Assembly (NCBI RefSeq): GCF_043677095.1
Contig: NZ_JBHLJR010000001.1
Location: forward strand, 186,001-250,000
Source: Natronococcus roseus
GTDB lineage: Archaea > Halobacteriota > Halobacteria > Halobacteriales > Natrialbaceae
Length of the DNA: 64,000 bases
Direction: 5' to 3'
The translations under genes and the position numbers were made by a program. Below, piece by piece: positions 52,972 through 60,611 of this stretch; positions within the stretch are counted from its first letter, which is position 1; every line of letters begins with the position of its first letter. The notes under the pieces are model-generated. The model was given only the letters and a program-made list of their open reading frames with translations. It had not been told where the DNA came from and ran no database searches.

Positions 52972-53754
52972 ATGCGAGTTCGCTATCTCGGGTTCGTTCT
53001 CTTCCCCGTCGCGATGCTCGCCTACCTCGGCGCGGTCGGCTACGACCCCTCGCTCGCGGCGTCGACGACCGGTCCGTTCGTCGTCGCGACGGGCGGATTC
53101 GCCCTCGCCGCCGTCCTCGCGGTCCGTGCCGGCACCCGAATCTCGGTTGCCCTCTCGCTCGCCGCGTTCGCGCTCGTTCCCTACCTCGGCGACCTCGGGC
53201 TCGGTCCGCACTTCGTCTCGTTCGCCGCGGTCGTCCACGCGCTCCTGTTCGTCGCCGTCGGCGGCGTCGTGCTGATCGCCCTCGAGTACGCCGTTCGAAA
53301 CCGAGAACGAGCGACCGAGTCGGTCTCGAGGCGGACGCTCCTCGCGAGTCTCGGAGTCGGTATCGGCCATCTCTTGGCCGTGGCCCTCACCGCCGAGGCG
53401 GCCGGCGACGGCGTCTCCGGGATCGCCACCGAGCTGTTCGCCGCACAGCCGGTCGAGTACGCCATGCTCGCGCTTGTTGTGGTGGGCCTCGTCGCGCTCG
53501 GTGCGGTTCCGACCCTGCTGTTCGTCCGCTGGCAGCTGCGATTACCCGCGGTGGTCGTCGCGGTCGGATTCGTACTCGTAACCCTTCGGACGTGGCGCTA
53601 CGTGCAGGAGACCGTCCACCTGGGCGCCTCGCCGTCGCCGATGATTGCCTACGCGGTGCTCTGGTTCGTTCCCCTCGCGCTCGCGCTAGCCGTCGGCGGC
53701 CTCGAGTATCGCCGCTTGCACGGACGATCGAAACGGGGTGTGACGGCGAACTGA
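52972..53754 (+). CDS. Seven-helix membrane protein, unknown
   Basis: A 260-residue protein starting MRVRYLGFVLFPVAMLAYLG with about seven hydrophobic segments and short loops, plus a basic end YRRLHGRSKRGVTAN. It has no Lys in the last helix, so it is not a rhodopsin, and no transporter motif was seen. It is followed seven bases later by tsr3, so they may be one transcript. Confidence 0.75.
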   Translation: MRVRYLGFVLFPVAMLAYLGAVGYDPSLAASTTGPFVVATGGFALAAVLAVRAGTRISVALSLAAFALVPYLGDLGLGPHFVSFAAVVHALLFVAVGGVVLIALEYAVRNRERATESVSRRTLLASLGVGIGHLLAVALTAEAAGDGVSGIATELFAAQPVEYAMLALVVVGLVALGAVPTLLFVRWQLRLPAVVVAVGFVLVTLRTWRYVQETVHLGASPSPMIAYAVLWFVPLALALAVGGLEYRRLHGRSKRGVTAN

Positions 53755-53760
53755 ATCGTC

Positions 53761-54321
53761 GTGGACGCATCGACCGTCTTTTCTCGACGGCGCCCCTACC
53801 TCGCCTCGACCGTGGACTGTCACGTCTACTACGAGGGCGACGACGACCCGAAGAAGTGCACCGCGCGCCGACTCGAGCAGTTCGACGAGGCGACGCTGTA
53901 CCGTACCATGCGGCAGGTGCCATACGGCGTCGTCCTCAACCCGCACGCCGAGCAGGCGCTCTCGCCGGCCGATGCCAACGAGGCGCTGGGGACGCTGGTC
54001 GCTCTCGACTGCTCCTGGGAGTCCGCCGAGGAGGCCGCCTTCCGGATGAACGGCGTCCACCGCGCGCTGCCATTTCTGGTGGCCGCGAACCCGGTTAACT
54101 ACGGCCGTCCGTTTCGGCTGACGACCGTCGAGGCGCTCGCGGCCGCCTGCCGTATTCTCGGCGACCGGGAGCGCGCCGAGGCGCTGCTCGAGCCGTTCCG
54201 CTGGGGGGAGACCTTTCTGACGCTGAACGAGGAGCCCCTGCGTCGGTACGGCGAGTGTGCGGACTCGAGCGAGGTCGTCGCGGTCCAGGAGGAGTATCTG
54301 GCCGACGAGGAGTCGGCGTAG
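53761..54321 (+). CDS. tsr3: Tsr3-like 16S rRNA aminocarboxypropyltransferase
   Basis: A 186-residue DUF367 protein of the Tsr3 family, which transfers the acp group from S-adenosylmethionine to a pseudouridine in helix 31 of small-subunit rRNA. Marks: YYEGDDDPKKCTARRLEQFD, LDCSWESAEEAAF, RALPFLVAANPVNYGRPFRL and LSTVEALAAACRIL. It starts at GTG seven bases after the previous gene. L40e follows 200 bases downstream, a ribosome-related neighbourhood. Confidence 0.9.
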   Translation: MDASTVFSRRRPYLASTVDCHVYYEGDDDPKKCTARRLEQFDEATLYRTMRQVPYGVVLNPHAEQALSPADANEALGTLVALDCSWESAEEAAFRMNGVHRALPFLVAANPVNYGRPFRLTTVEALAAACRILGDRERAEALLEPFRWGETFLTLNEEPLRRYGECADSSEVVAVQEEYLADEESA

Positions 54322-54496
54322 TGAGAATCACGGAACGCTCGAGTCGAACGCGACCGTCGTCTCAGCCGAACTCGAAACGAACGCCAGCACCCCTCCCGAG
54401 GCGGACGACCGGCCCCGTCCCCCGCTCCGGAAGAACCCGACAGTTCGTGACGGCGGATGAGAACTATTCGGTCCGGAATCGGTTCGCGACCACAGC

Positions 54497-54506
54497 GGTT
54501 ATATGG
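54497..54506 (+). promoter_or_regulatory. TATA-like box before rpl40e
   Basis: GGTTATATGG lies 22-31 bases before the ATG at 54528. Confidence 0.55.
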
Positions 54507-54527
54507 ACAACGGGCTAACGGAGCGAC

Positions 54528-54677
54528 ATGCCAAGTTTCGACGCCGCCGAAAACCGGACGCTCCAGAAGATGATCTGTATGCGCTGTAACGCGCGCAACG
54601 CGAAGGACGCCGACAGCTGCCGCAAGTGCGGCTACAAGAACCTCCGTCCGAAGGCGACCGAGCCGCGAGCGGCCTAA
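54528..54677 (+). CDS. rpl40e: Ribosomal protein L40e
   Basis: A 49-residue large-subunit ribosomal protein, MPSFDAAENRTLQKMICMRC onward, with the zinc finger CMRC-X10-CRKC. In eukaryotes this domain is made as a ubiquitin fusion; archaea encode it alone. The sequence is basic and ends PKATEPRAA. It is easily missed because of its size. A TATA-like box lies about 27 bases upstream. Confidence 0.93.
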   Translation: MPSFDAAENRTLQKMICMRCNARNAKDADSCRKCGYKNLRPKATEPRAA

Positions 54678-54825
54678 CTCGGTTCTCTGCGGCGTTTTCG
54701 AGCCTCGAGCGAGCGCTCTCCAGTTCCGACCTCGAGCGAGTTCGTCGGTTGTTTCCTCGAGCGAATCCCGACGGCCGAACCCGTTCGACAGCAGGGCCAG
54801 GGAGCCGCCGTCCGTACGCCCGGGT

Positions 54826-55338
54826 ATGAACCCGATCTCGCGCGGCCGATCCGACGACGCCACCGCGGCGTTCGACGGCTGGGACGAGTACGTCCCCGTT
54901 CACCTCCCCGAACCCGGACCGTTCCTCGAGGGCCACGCGCTCCTCGAGGACGGGGATCACGCGGCGTTTCACCGGCTCACCCGGGACCTATTCGAGGAGC
55001 GAGGCGTGTACGACGCCACCTTCGGCTACAACCTCGCCAGGCTCAACCTCGACCGCCGACAGCCCGAGGCCGGCTTCAGGTACGCGGTCGACGCCGACGA
55101 TCCCGACGTGCTCCGGGCGGAGTTCACCCCGACGACGGCGTTCTGTCCGATCGCCGACGCGCTCGTCACGGGCTCGTTCCGGGCGTGGAACGCGCTCGCG
55201 GACCGACACGAGTACGATCGGGTTCGGGTGCGGGTCCACCCGATGCACCAGCAGGCCGACGCGCTCGAGGCCTCGCTCGAGCGCGCCAAACGGGCGCTCG
55301 AGGCGGGCGAATCGCTCGAGTCGGCGCTCTCGGACTGA
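54826..55338 (+). CDS. Conserved haloarchaeal protein (DUF7998-like)
   Basis: A 170-residue acidic soluble protein. The C-terminal half (AEFTPTTAFCPIADALVTGS with the conserved Cys, then VRVRVHPMHQQADALEASLE) resembles the MIP18/DUF59 domain of iron-sulfur assembly proteins, but the similarity is partial; from memory the whole matches DUF7998. The helical N-terminal half (HLPEPGPFLEGHALLEDGD) is specific. Function unknown; a link with Fe-S or protein assembly is a guess from the DUF59-like part. Confidence 0.7.
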   Translation: MNPISRGRSDDATAAFDGWDEYVPVHLPEPGPFLEGHALLEDGDHAAFHRLTRDLFEERGVYDATFGYNLARLNLDRRQPEAGFRYAVDADDPDVLRAEFTPTTAFCPIADALVTGSFRAWNALADRHEYDRVRVRVHPMHQQADALEASLERAKRALEAGESLESALSD

Positions 55339-55421
55339 ACCGTAAGCTCGTTTGCGACATCTCTTCCGTCGAAGATCGATCGTCATCCTGGAGTGTGGTC
55401 GAAAACAGTTCGTCCGGAGAC

Positions 55422-56783
55422 TTAATCGCCGACGCGGTCGACCTCGGTCGCGTCGGGCTCCGAATCGCTACCGGTTCCGCGGACGACGTCGCCGACGCCG
55501 CCGGGACCGTGTCGGCGGAGTGTCCACACCATATTAGCGGCGAAGAGCGCGACCCCGACGCTCGCGAGGGCGCCGCCGACCGCGGTGAGCCAGGTTGGCA
55601 GTGAGAGCGAGCCAGCGACCGCGAGGACGAGGAAGCCGGCGAGCGTGAGCCCGAAGTCGGCGCGCTCGAGCCGGCTCGAGTAGAGGTCGTCGATCGTCGG
55701 AACGGGCTCGAGCCCGATCCGATCGCTGTAGTGCTCGAGCCAGACGATAAACGGGATCACGTGGTAGAGCGTGCCGACGACGACGAAGCCGAACACGCCG
55801 ATGACGAGCAGGTCGGTCGTTCCCGGCGCGCCGAACAGTCCCGCCTGGCCAGTCGGATCGCGCCACCACGCCGGCGCGGCGAGGACGGCCCAGGCGAGCA
55901 GCGATCCGACGACGACCCAGTACCGTGCGGTCATCGGGCTTCGCTCGACGGTCGACCGGAACAGCGCTCGAGCGATCACGAGCCCCAGCGCGGCCGCACC
56001 GACGAGCACCGCCAGCGCGCCGACGCGAGCGAGGGTCTCGAGGCCGGCCCCGCGGCCGACGGCAAGCGCCGCCACTCCGACGTAGAGGGCGAGTTCCTCG
56101 AGTCCGAGAAGTCGACGATCAATCGTCGCGTACTCGGTCCGGGTGAACATGGTCGCGAGCTGTGACAGTGCGCCGGCGATCGTCACGAGGACGGCGCCGT
56201 AGAGCGCGACGGTCGCGTGAGCGAGGAGGATACCGCCTCGCGTAACCGGGAGGGGCTCGACCACCGACGTCGAGAACGAGGCCGCGAGCAGCGTTCCGAG
56301 CGGGGCGAGCGCGGCGAAACAGAAGAGGGCGAACGCGAAGTGTCGCTCCGTTCGGTCGAGCGGTCGGGCCCGCAGCAGGGTTCGGCCGATCGTGTAGACG
56401 AAGAGCCACACGCCGGCGAGCAAGAGTCCCGCGGCGATCGGCAGGAGCGAGACCGATCCGGTGCCGAGGGCGGCCGCGAAGCCGGCCAGTCCGCCCGCGA
56501 CCAGCCAGAGCTGCGCCGTCGCGAGCCGCCTCGAGTGGAGCGCGACGCCGGACCAGACGGGGACGAACTGCGTCATCGCGCCCATGATGGTCAGCGCGAT
56601 CCAGCCGACCAGAAGCAGGTGGAGCTGGGCGACGTCGGCCAGTCCCGGCAGCGCGGTGACCGACAGGACGGTTCCCGCGACGATCCCGACGACGAGAAAG
56701 CAGAGCCCGACCAGAAAGTGCTGGAGCGGGATCGAGATCGGCGGCGTCCGATCGGTCCGCAACCCGTCCGGAATCGTGCTCAT
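55422..56783 (-). CDS. Heme-copper-oxidase-I-like / NnrS-like membrane protein
   Basis: A 453-residue protein with about 12 membrane helices. Conserved His residues lie in helices: LHLLLVGWIALTIMGAM, LLAHATVALYGAV and LYHVIPFIVWLEHY, as in small heme-copper-like and NnrS-like proteins linked with nitric oxide and denitrification. The true start is the ATG at 56783 (MSTIPDGLRTDRTPPISIPL); an extension to 57101 is non-coding. A CGAAC-NN-GTTCG palindrome sits 39-50 bases upstream. It is divergent from three DUF2249 genes that carry the same site. Whether it is an NO-handling or oxygen-handling protein is not decided. Confidence 0.75.
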   Translation of the reverse strand: MSTIPDGLRTDRTPPISIPLQHFLVGLCFLVVGIVAGTVLSVTALPGLADVAQLHLLLVGWIALTIMGAMTQFVPVWSGVALHSRRLATAQLWLVAGGLAGFAAALGTGSVSLLPIAAGLLLAGVWLFVYTIGRTLLRARPLDRTERHFAFALFCFAALAPLGTLLAASFSTSVVEPLPVTRGGILLAHATVALYGAVLVTIAGALSQLATMFTRTEYATIDRRLLGLEELALYVGVAALAVGRGAGLETLARVGALAVLVGAAALGLVIARALFRSTVERSPMTARYWVVVGSLLAWAVLAAPAWWRDPTGQAGLFGAPGTTDLLVIGVFGFVVVGTLYHVIPFIVWLEHYSDRIGLEPVPTIDDLYSSRLERADFGLTLAGFLVLAVAGSLSLPTWLTAVGGALASVGVALFAANMVWTLRRHGPGGVGDVVRGTGSDSEPDATEVDRVGD

Positions 56784-56821
56784 ACCTCGTCGTTCGAACC
56801 GGGCGACCGTCGCCCTGCTCC

Positions 56822-56833
56822 CGAACCAGTTCG
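56822..56833 (-). promoter_or_regulatory. NarO-like palindrome upstream of the membrane gene
   Basis: CGAACCAGTTCG, centre 44-45 bases before the start codon at 56783. It resembles the haloarchaeal NarO consensus CGAACATGTTCG (recalled, not searched). Same distance as the three sites before the DUF2249 genes. Confidence 0.7.
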
Positions 56834-56971
56834 GCGGTCGCCGTCGGGTTGCGGAACGAGGGACCTCGCGATGCTCGAGTGGAGACGACCGGTTCGGAGC
56901 GGGAGCACGATCGGCTCGGGGTGGGTGGGGGACCGGCTCAAGGCGGGAGGGAGACCGCCTGGAGGCGCAGT

Positions 56972-56983
56972 CGAACCTGTTCG
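56972..56983 (+). promoter_or_regulatory. NarO-like palindrome upstream of DUF2249 gene 1
   Basis: CGAACCTGTTCG, one mismatch to the recalled NarO consensus, centre 45-46 bases before the ATG at 57023. A further half-site (ACGAACG) follows directly. Confidence 0.75.
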
Positions 56984-57022
56984 CACGAACGTCGTCCTTG
57001 AGGCACGTGCTATCGGTCGCGT

Positions 57023-57250
57023 ATGGGAACGACCACGACCGAGACGACGCTCGACGTTCGCGAGATCGACGGTCCGCCGTTCGGACGGATCTCCGACACA
57101 CTGGACGCCCTCGAGGCCAGCGAGCGACTGCGGCTGATCGCGGGGTTCGAACCGGTGCCGCTGTACGGGATGCTCGATGAACGCGGGCTGTCGTTCGAGA
57201 CCGAACGGTCCGGCGAGAACGAGTGGCACGTGCTGATCGAACGTCCCTGA
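57023..57250 (+). CDS. DUF2249 protein, copy 1
   Basis: A 75-residue protein with the DUF2249 pattern: LDVREIDGPPFGRISDTLDA, LRLIAGFEPVPLYGMLDERG and a final ENEWHVLIERP strand. The fold is SirA/TusA-like, and the family is often found near denitrification and NO genes, commonly without the catalytic Cys. There is no Cys here. It is one of three successive paralogues, each with its own upstream palindrome rather than one operon promoter. Confidence 0.88.
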   Translation: MGTTTTETTLDVREIDGPPFGRISDTLDALEASERLRLIAGFEPVPLYGMLDERGLSFETERSGENEWHVLIERP

Positions 57251-57326
57251 GCGGACGGCTCGGTTCGGGGACACGGCCATCGCTTTAAAATACGACTGGC
57301 GCTTCGAACGCCGTTTTTATCCTTCC

Positions 57327-57338
57327 CGAACGGGTTCG
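57327..57338 (+). promoter_or_regulatory. NarO-like palindrome upstream of DUF2249 gene 2
   Basis: CGAACGGGTTCG, centre 46-47 bases before the ATG at 57379. A TATA-like GTTTTTATCC lies just before it, unusual for a downstream activator site, so the order here may be different. Confidence 0.65.
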
Positions 57339-57378
57339 GACGAATATCGATACGACCGGAGCCCGGAGCTCTACCCGT

Positions 57379-57612
57379 ATGACACGACTCGACGTCAGGG
57401 AGGTTCCGCCGCCGGAGCGCCACCCGATGATCCACGAGGCCTTCGAGGATCTCGAGGTCGGCGAATCGCTCACGATCGTCAACGACCACGAACCGAAGCC
57501 GCTGTTCTACGAGTTCCAGGCGGAGGTCGACTCGTTCGATCCGGACGACTACACCGTCGAACGGGTCGCGTCCGACGAGTTCGAGGCGACGTTCCCGAAA
57601 CGAACCGGCTGA
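57379..57612 (+). CDS. DUF2249 protein, copy 2
   Basis: A 77-residue DUF2249 protein: LDVREVPPPERHPMIHEAFE, LTIVNDHEPKPLFYEFQAEV (the family HDPKPL-type motif) and EFEATFPKRTG. Of the three paralogues it keeps the motif NDHEPKPLFYEF best. It has no Cys. Separated from copy 1 by 128 bases and from copy 3 by 92 bases. Confidence 0.9.
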   Translation: MTRLDVREVPPPERHPMIHEAFEDLEVGESLTIVNDHEPKPLFYEFQAEVDSFDPDDYTVERVASDEFEATFPKRTG

Positions 57613-57654
57613 CGGGGACTGATAGGGGTCGGCGGACGGCGAGGGCCGTCCGCC

Positions 57655-57666
57655 CGAACTCGTTCG
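57655..57666 (+). promoter_or_regulatory. NarO-like palindrome upstream of DUF2249 gene 3
   Basis: CGAACTCGTTCG, centre 44-45 bases before the ATG at 57705, followed by the half-site CACGAACG. Confidence 0.75.
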
Positions 57667-57704
57667 GCACGAACGTCTGGTACCGTCGGCACGACCGTTC
57701 GAAC

Positions 57705-57968
57705 ATGGAGTCACGCGTCGACGTCCTCGACCAAACCAGTGCCCCGACCGATCGGCCGACCGACCACCTCGACGTTCGGTCGCTCGGACCGCCGGAGCCC
57801 CTCCAGCGGACCCTCGAGCGACTCGCCGCGCTTCCCGACGAGACGGTGCTCGTCCAGCGAAACGACCGCGTCCCGCAGTTTCTCTTCCCGAAGCTCGAGG
57901 AGCGCGGCTACGCACACGAGACGCTCGAGCGGGAGGACGACGTAGTAACCGTCGTCTGGAAGCCCTGA
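57705..57968 (+). CDS. DUF2249 protein, copy 3
   Basis: An 87-residue DUF2249 protein with an N-terminal extension of about 20 residues (MESRVDVLDQTSAPTDRPTD), then HLDVRSLGPPEPLQRTLERL, VLVQRNDRVPQFLFPKLEER and a final VVTVVWKP strand. The HDPKPL position is changed to RNDRVPQFL, so it has diverged from copy 2. It is convergent with the MBL gene; an unusual repeat element lies in between. Confidence 0.87.
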   Translation: MESRVDVLDQTSAPTDRPTDHLDVRSLGPPEPLQRTLERLAALPDETVLVQRNDRVPQFLFPKLEERGYAHETLEREDDVVTVVWKP

Positions 57969-57986
57969 GAGTTCGGTCGTTCGTCC

Positions 57987-58067
57987 CTCGCTCCCTTCAG
58001 TCGCTCGCGGATGCTACTCGTCGGGATACTTCGGCTCCCGCGTCTCCGCTCGCTCGAGGGCCGTCTC
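57987..58067 (-). repeat. Duplicate of the MBL gene 3' end (81 bp)
   Basis: Matches 58144-58224 with 80 of 81 identical bases. It includes the last 17 codons and stop of the MBL gene and 27 bases beyond. It is separated from the gene copy by the 76-base spacer holding the element at 58072-58143. Read on the minus strand it encodes the same C-terminus (ERAETREPKYPDE, one change). Confidence 0.92.
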
Positions 58068-58071
58068 AGAC

Positions 58072-58143
58072 CCACCTTTTTTCGCTCGGATTCGCTCCTT
58101 GCAGTCGCGAACCGCTCGCGGAAAAATCTGGACCAAAAAGCCG
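58072..58143 (-). repeat. TTTTTGGTCCAGATTTTT element, copy 1
   Basis: About 72 bases between the two copies of the MBL 3' end. On the minus strand it starts CGGCTTTTTGGTCCAG, has the core TTTTTGGTCCAGATTTTT, then CCGCGAGCGGT and ends GAAAAAAGGTGG. The copy at 61979-62043 has the same order. Translated in one frame it gives GFLVQIF and stays open into the duplicated C-terminus. Confidence 0.8.
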
Positions 58144-58224
58144 CTCGCTCCCTTCAGTCGCTCGCGGATGCTACTCGTCGGGATACTTCGGCTCCCGCTT
58201 CTCCGCTCGCTCGAGGGCCGTCTC
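58144..58224 (-). repeat. Gene-borne copy of the 81-bp 3'-end duplication
   Basis: This is the real 3' end of the MBL gene (stop at 58171-58173) plus 27 downstream bases; its duplicate is at 57987-58067. Confidence 0.92.
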
Positions 58225-58782
58225 GACGACGTCGCGCACGTCGCCGTGGAAGACCCCGCCGTGGCCCGCGTACATGTACTCGACACCCTCGGGCATGCGC
58301 TCGAGGAGGTCTTCGATGCTCTCGATGAGTCGCTCGCGGGACTGGCCGGCCATGTCGGTGCGGCCGAAGCTGCCGTAGTCGAAGGCGCCGTCGTCGTGGA
58401 CGACCACGTCGCCGGAGAACAGCGTCGTCTCGGAGACGAACGAGACGTGGTCGTCCGAGTGGCCGGGCGTGTAGACGACGTCGAACTCCTCGTCGCCGAT
58501 CTGTATCGTGTCCCCGTCCTCGATCGCGTGGTCTCGTTCCGGGTGGTGGTCGTAGGCGTACACCTCGGGGTCGAACGCCTCGCAGACGGCCTCGAGCTGC
58601 TCGACGTGATCGCCGTGCTGGTGGGTCATCGCGACGGCGTCGAGTTCGTCGGTGTGCTCGCGGATCGCCTCGCCGATGCCGTCCCACGAGCCGGCGTCGA
58701 CCAGCGTCGTTCGCTCGCCGACGACCAGATAGGCGTTGCAGGTGAACGTCTCGGCGTCCTCAGTGACGTGGTAGACCTCCAT
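58171..58782 (-). CDS. MBL-fold metallo-hydrolase
   Basis: A 203-residue metallo-beta-lactamase-fold enzyme with the metal motif THQHGDHVEQL (about residues 59-69), later ligands YTPGHSDDHVSFV and LFSGDVVVHDDG, and AGHGGVFHGDV. It is close to glyoxalase II-like hydrolases; the substrate is unknown. The start MEVYHVTEDAETFTCNAYLV is preferred over an ATG nine codons upstream. The 3' end of the gene is duplicated downstream together with a short element, but the gene itself is intact. Confidence 0.88.
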   Translation of the reverse strand: MEVYHVTEDAETFTCNAYLVVGERTTLVDAGSWDGIGEAIREHTDELDAVAMTHQHGDHVEQLEAVCEAFDPEVYAYDHHPERDHAIEDGDTIQIGDEEFDVVYTPGHSDDHVSFVSETTLFSGDVVVHDDGAFDYGSFGRTDMAGQSRERLIESIEDLLERMPEGVEYMYAGHGGVFHGDVRDVVETALERAEKREPKYPDE

Positions 58783-58975
58783 ACGGAGTCGGTCGTGAGC
58801 CGACGGCAAAACGGTACTGCCGGATCCGTGAATGTCCTCCCTCGGAGCGGGCGCAACTGTGGCGTCGTCGGAACGCCCCGCGGGAACGACGTTGGCCCGG
58901 ATATGTGCTGTTTAAGGGGATTGAAGGTGGGGTCACCCCGAGACTTTTCAGTTCCGCTCTCGAATGTGACACTGT

Positions 58976-59152
58976 ATGGGATTCGGGAGCTACGACGAGT
59001 CCGAACAACAGGAGGTCGACGCCGATTTTGATGATGATGACGCCGTCCAGTCGGAACAGAACCATCACCACGGCTCGATCGAGTTCGAGAACGGCGCCTC
59101 GAGCGACGAGCTGCTCGATCGACTCGAGGAGATCAAGGACGACCCCGAATGA
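58976..59152 (+). CDS. DUF5786-like small protein
   Basis: A 58-residue acidic protein: MGFGSYDESEQQEVDADFDD, a His-rich NHHHGSIEFENGASSDELLD and DRLEEIKDDPE. It matches from memory DUF5786, a conserved haloarchaeal family whose members are always this size. Its stop overlaps the start of the DUF99 gene as ATGA, so they are translated together. Confidence 0.85.
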   Translation: MGFGSYDESEQQEVDADFDDDDAVQSEQNHHHGSIEFENGASSDELLDRLEEIKDDPE

Positions 59153-59742
59153 AGGCCGGGACGCGGGCGCTCGGCGTCGCCGAGTCGTTCCGCGTCGAAT
59201 CGGACGCTCCGAGTGAACGGGGTCGGAGCACGGTCGCCGGTACCGTCGTCCGCGCCGACCGCGTCGTAGACGGCGTCGGCTACCGCAGCTGTACCGTGGG
59301 TGACACCGACGTGACCGAGGCTATCTGCCGGCTCGTCGACGACCTCGGTCGCCCCGACGTTCGGTACGTGCTGATCGGCGCCGTCGCGCCCGCCTGGTAC
59401 AACGTTCTCGATCTTTCGGCAGTGTACGAACACGCCCAGCGACCGGTTCTCGCCGTTACCTTCGAGGAGAGCGAGGGACTCGAGGCCGGTCTCGAGGACG
59501 CCTTCTCCGGAGCGGCGCTCGAGGAGCGTCTCGAGCGGTATCGTCGGCTTCCCGAGCGACGTCCGGTCTCGGTGAACGACGAGACGGTGTACGTCCGCAG
59601 CGTCGGCCTCGAGTCGGACGAGGCGGCCGACGTCGTTCGCGACTTCACCCCCGAGGGCGGGCGCCCGGAGCCGATCCGGGTCGCCCGACAGGCTGCTCGA
59701 GCGGCCGACGCGTACGCGGACTCGCTCGTCCACGGCGGGTGA
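59149..59742 (+). CDS. DUF99 family (endonuclease V-like) protein
   Basis: A 197-residue protein of UPF0215/DUF99, an RNase H-like fold related to endonuclease V: LGVAESFRVESDAPSERG, VAGTVVRADRVVDGVGY, VRYVLIGAVAPAWYNVLDLS and the C-terminal EPIRVARQAARAADAYADSL. Normally DUF99 keeps acidic residues needed for metal binding; the first Asp of the G-x-D motif is not clear here, so nuclease activity is uncertain. It is coupled to the DUF5786-like gene. Confidence 0.87.
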   Translation: MKAGTRALGVAESFRVESDAPSERGRSTVAGTVVRADRVVDGVGYRSCTVGDTDVTEAICRLVDDLGRPDVRYVLIGAVAPAWYNVLDLSAVYEHAQRPVLAVTFEESEGLEAGLEDAFSGAALEERLERYRRLPERRPVSVNDETVYVRSVGLESDEAADVVRDFTPEGGRPEPIRVARQAARAADAYADSLVHGG

Positions 59743-59834
59743 GGGGGCCGTTAGCCGCCGGCTATCGGTCCTCGATTCGTCGACCGGCAGCTGCGACCCG
59801 AAAGGCGTAGTAGGAAGCCGTCTGAGGGACGGCT

Positions 59835-60431
59835 ATGGGAACGATGGAGGATCTCTGTGTCACCGAGTGTACCCGGTGTCCGAAACTCGTCGAGTCGCGG
59901 AGTCGGATCGTCAACGGCACCGGTCCCGAGGACGCCGACGTGCTGTTCGTCGGCGAAGGACCCGGGGCAAACGAGGACGAACAGGGCGAGCCGTTCGTCG
60001 GGCGAAGCGGCTCCGTGCTCGACGATAAGCTGCGAACGGTCGGCCTGGACCGCGACACCGTCCGGATCACCAACTGCGTGCGCTGTCGCCCTCCGGAGAA
60101 CCGCGACCCGACGAGAGAGGAACTCGAGAACTGCCGAGGCTACCTCGAGACGGAGATCGATCGGCTCGATCCCGACGTGATCGTCACGCTCGGAAAGGTG
60201 CCGACCGAACACCTGCTCGGCCGATCGGTGTCGGTGACGAAGGAGGCCGGCTCCGTCGAGGAGGTCCGCATCGAGGGAACGCCGCGTCGACTGCTGATCT
60301 GTGTCCACCCCGCGGCGACGCTGTACGACCGCAGCCAGGAGGAGACGTTCGCCGATGCCCTCCAGCGCGCTGCGGAGCTCGCGGACGTCGACGGGTCGGA
60401 GGGCGGCCAGACGCGTCTCGACGGCTTCTGA
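59835..60431 (+). CDS. Type IV uracil-DNA glycosylase
   Basis: A 198-residue family 4 UDG that removes uracil from DNA at the start of base excision repair. The 4Fe-4S cluster ligands are in CTRCPKL and TNCVRCRPPENRDP; the active-site loop is GEGPGANEDEQGEPFVGRSG, and the late motif is CVHPAATLYDRS with the conserved His-Pro. An ATG three codons in is also possible. A single gene. Confidence 0.92.
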   Translation: MGTMEDLCVTECTRCPKLVESRSRIVNGTGPEDADVLFVGEGPGANEDEQGEPFVGRSGSVLDDKLRTVGLDRDTVRITNCVRCRPPENRDPTREELENCRGYLETEIDRLDPDVIVTLGKVPTEHLLGRSVSVTKEAGSVEEVRIEGTPRRLLICVHPAATLYDRSQEETFADALQRAAELADVDGSEGGQTRLDGF

Positions 60432-60517
60432 GATCTCGTTCCACTTCAGTCGTCGACAGTGGTCGCCTTATTGATCGGGTCACGCTATCGATCAGGCCAC
60501 GCTGCGGTGGCGCGCGC

Positions 60518-60611
60518 CGGCCGATAGCGAGCGAACAGCGAGCTATCGGCCGAACTGTGCGAGGTCTTCGTGAATAGCGTGAACGAAGGCTTGTCAGAGC
60601 GTGCTCTGACA
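60518..60611. other. Structured gene-free region with two perfect hairpins
   Basis: In the 320 bases between the glycosylase and the next gene, CGGCCGATAGC (60518-60528) pairs with GCTATCGGCCG (60542-60552): an 11-bp perfect stem. TGTCAGAGC-GT-GCTCTGACA (60592-60611) is a 9-bp stem. Downstream there are repeated GTGAGCGAACG words. No open frame is believable. It may be a small RNA or a MITE-like repeat; nothing else was recognised in 60432-60751. Confidence 0.55.

Noticed and set aside
58014..58286. 90-codon minus-strand frame containing FLVQIF as a separate gene
   Set aside because: It starts inside the MBL gene in another frame and ends in the duplicated 3' end; it is kept as evidence for the element, not as a gene.
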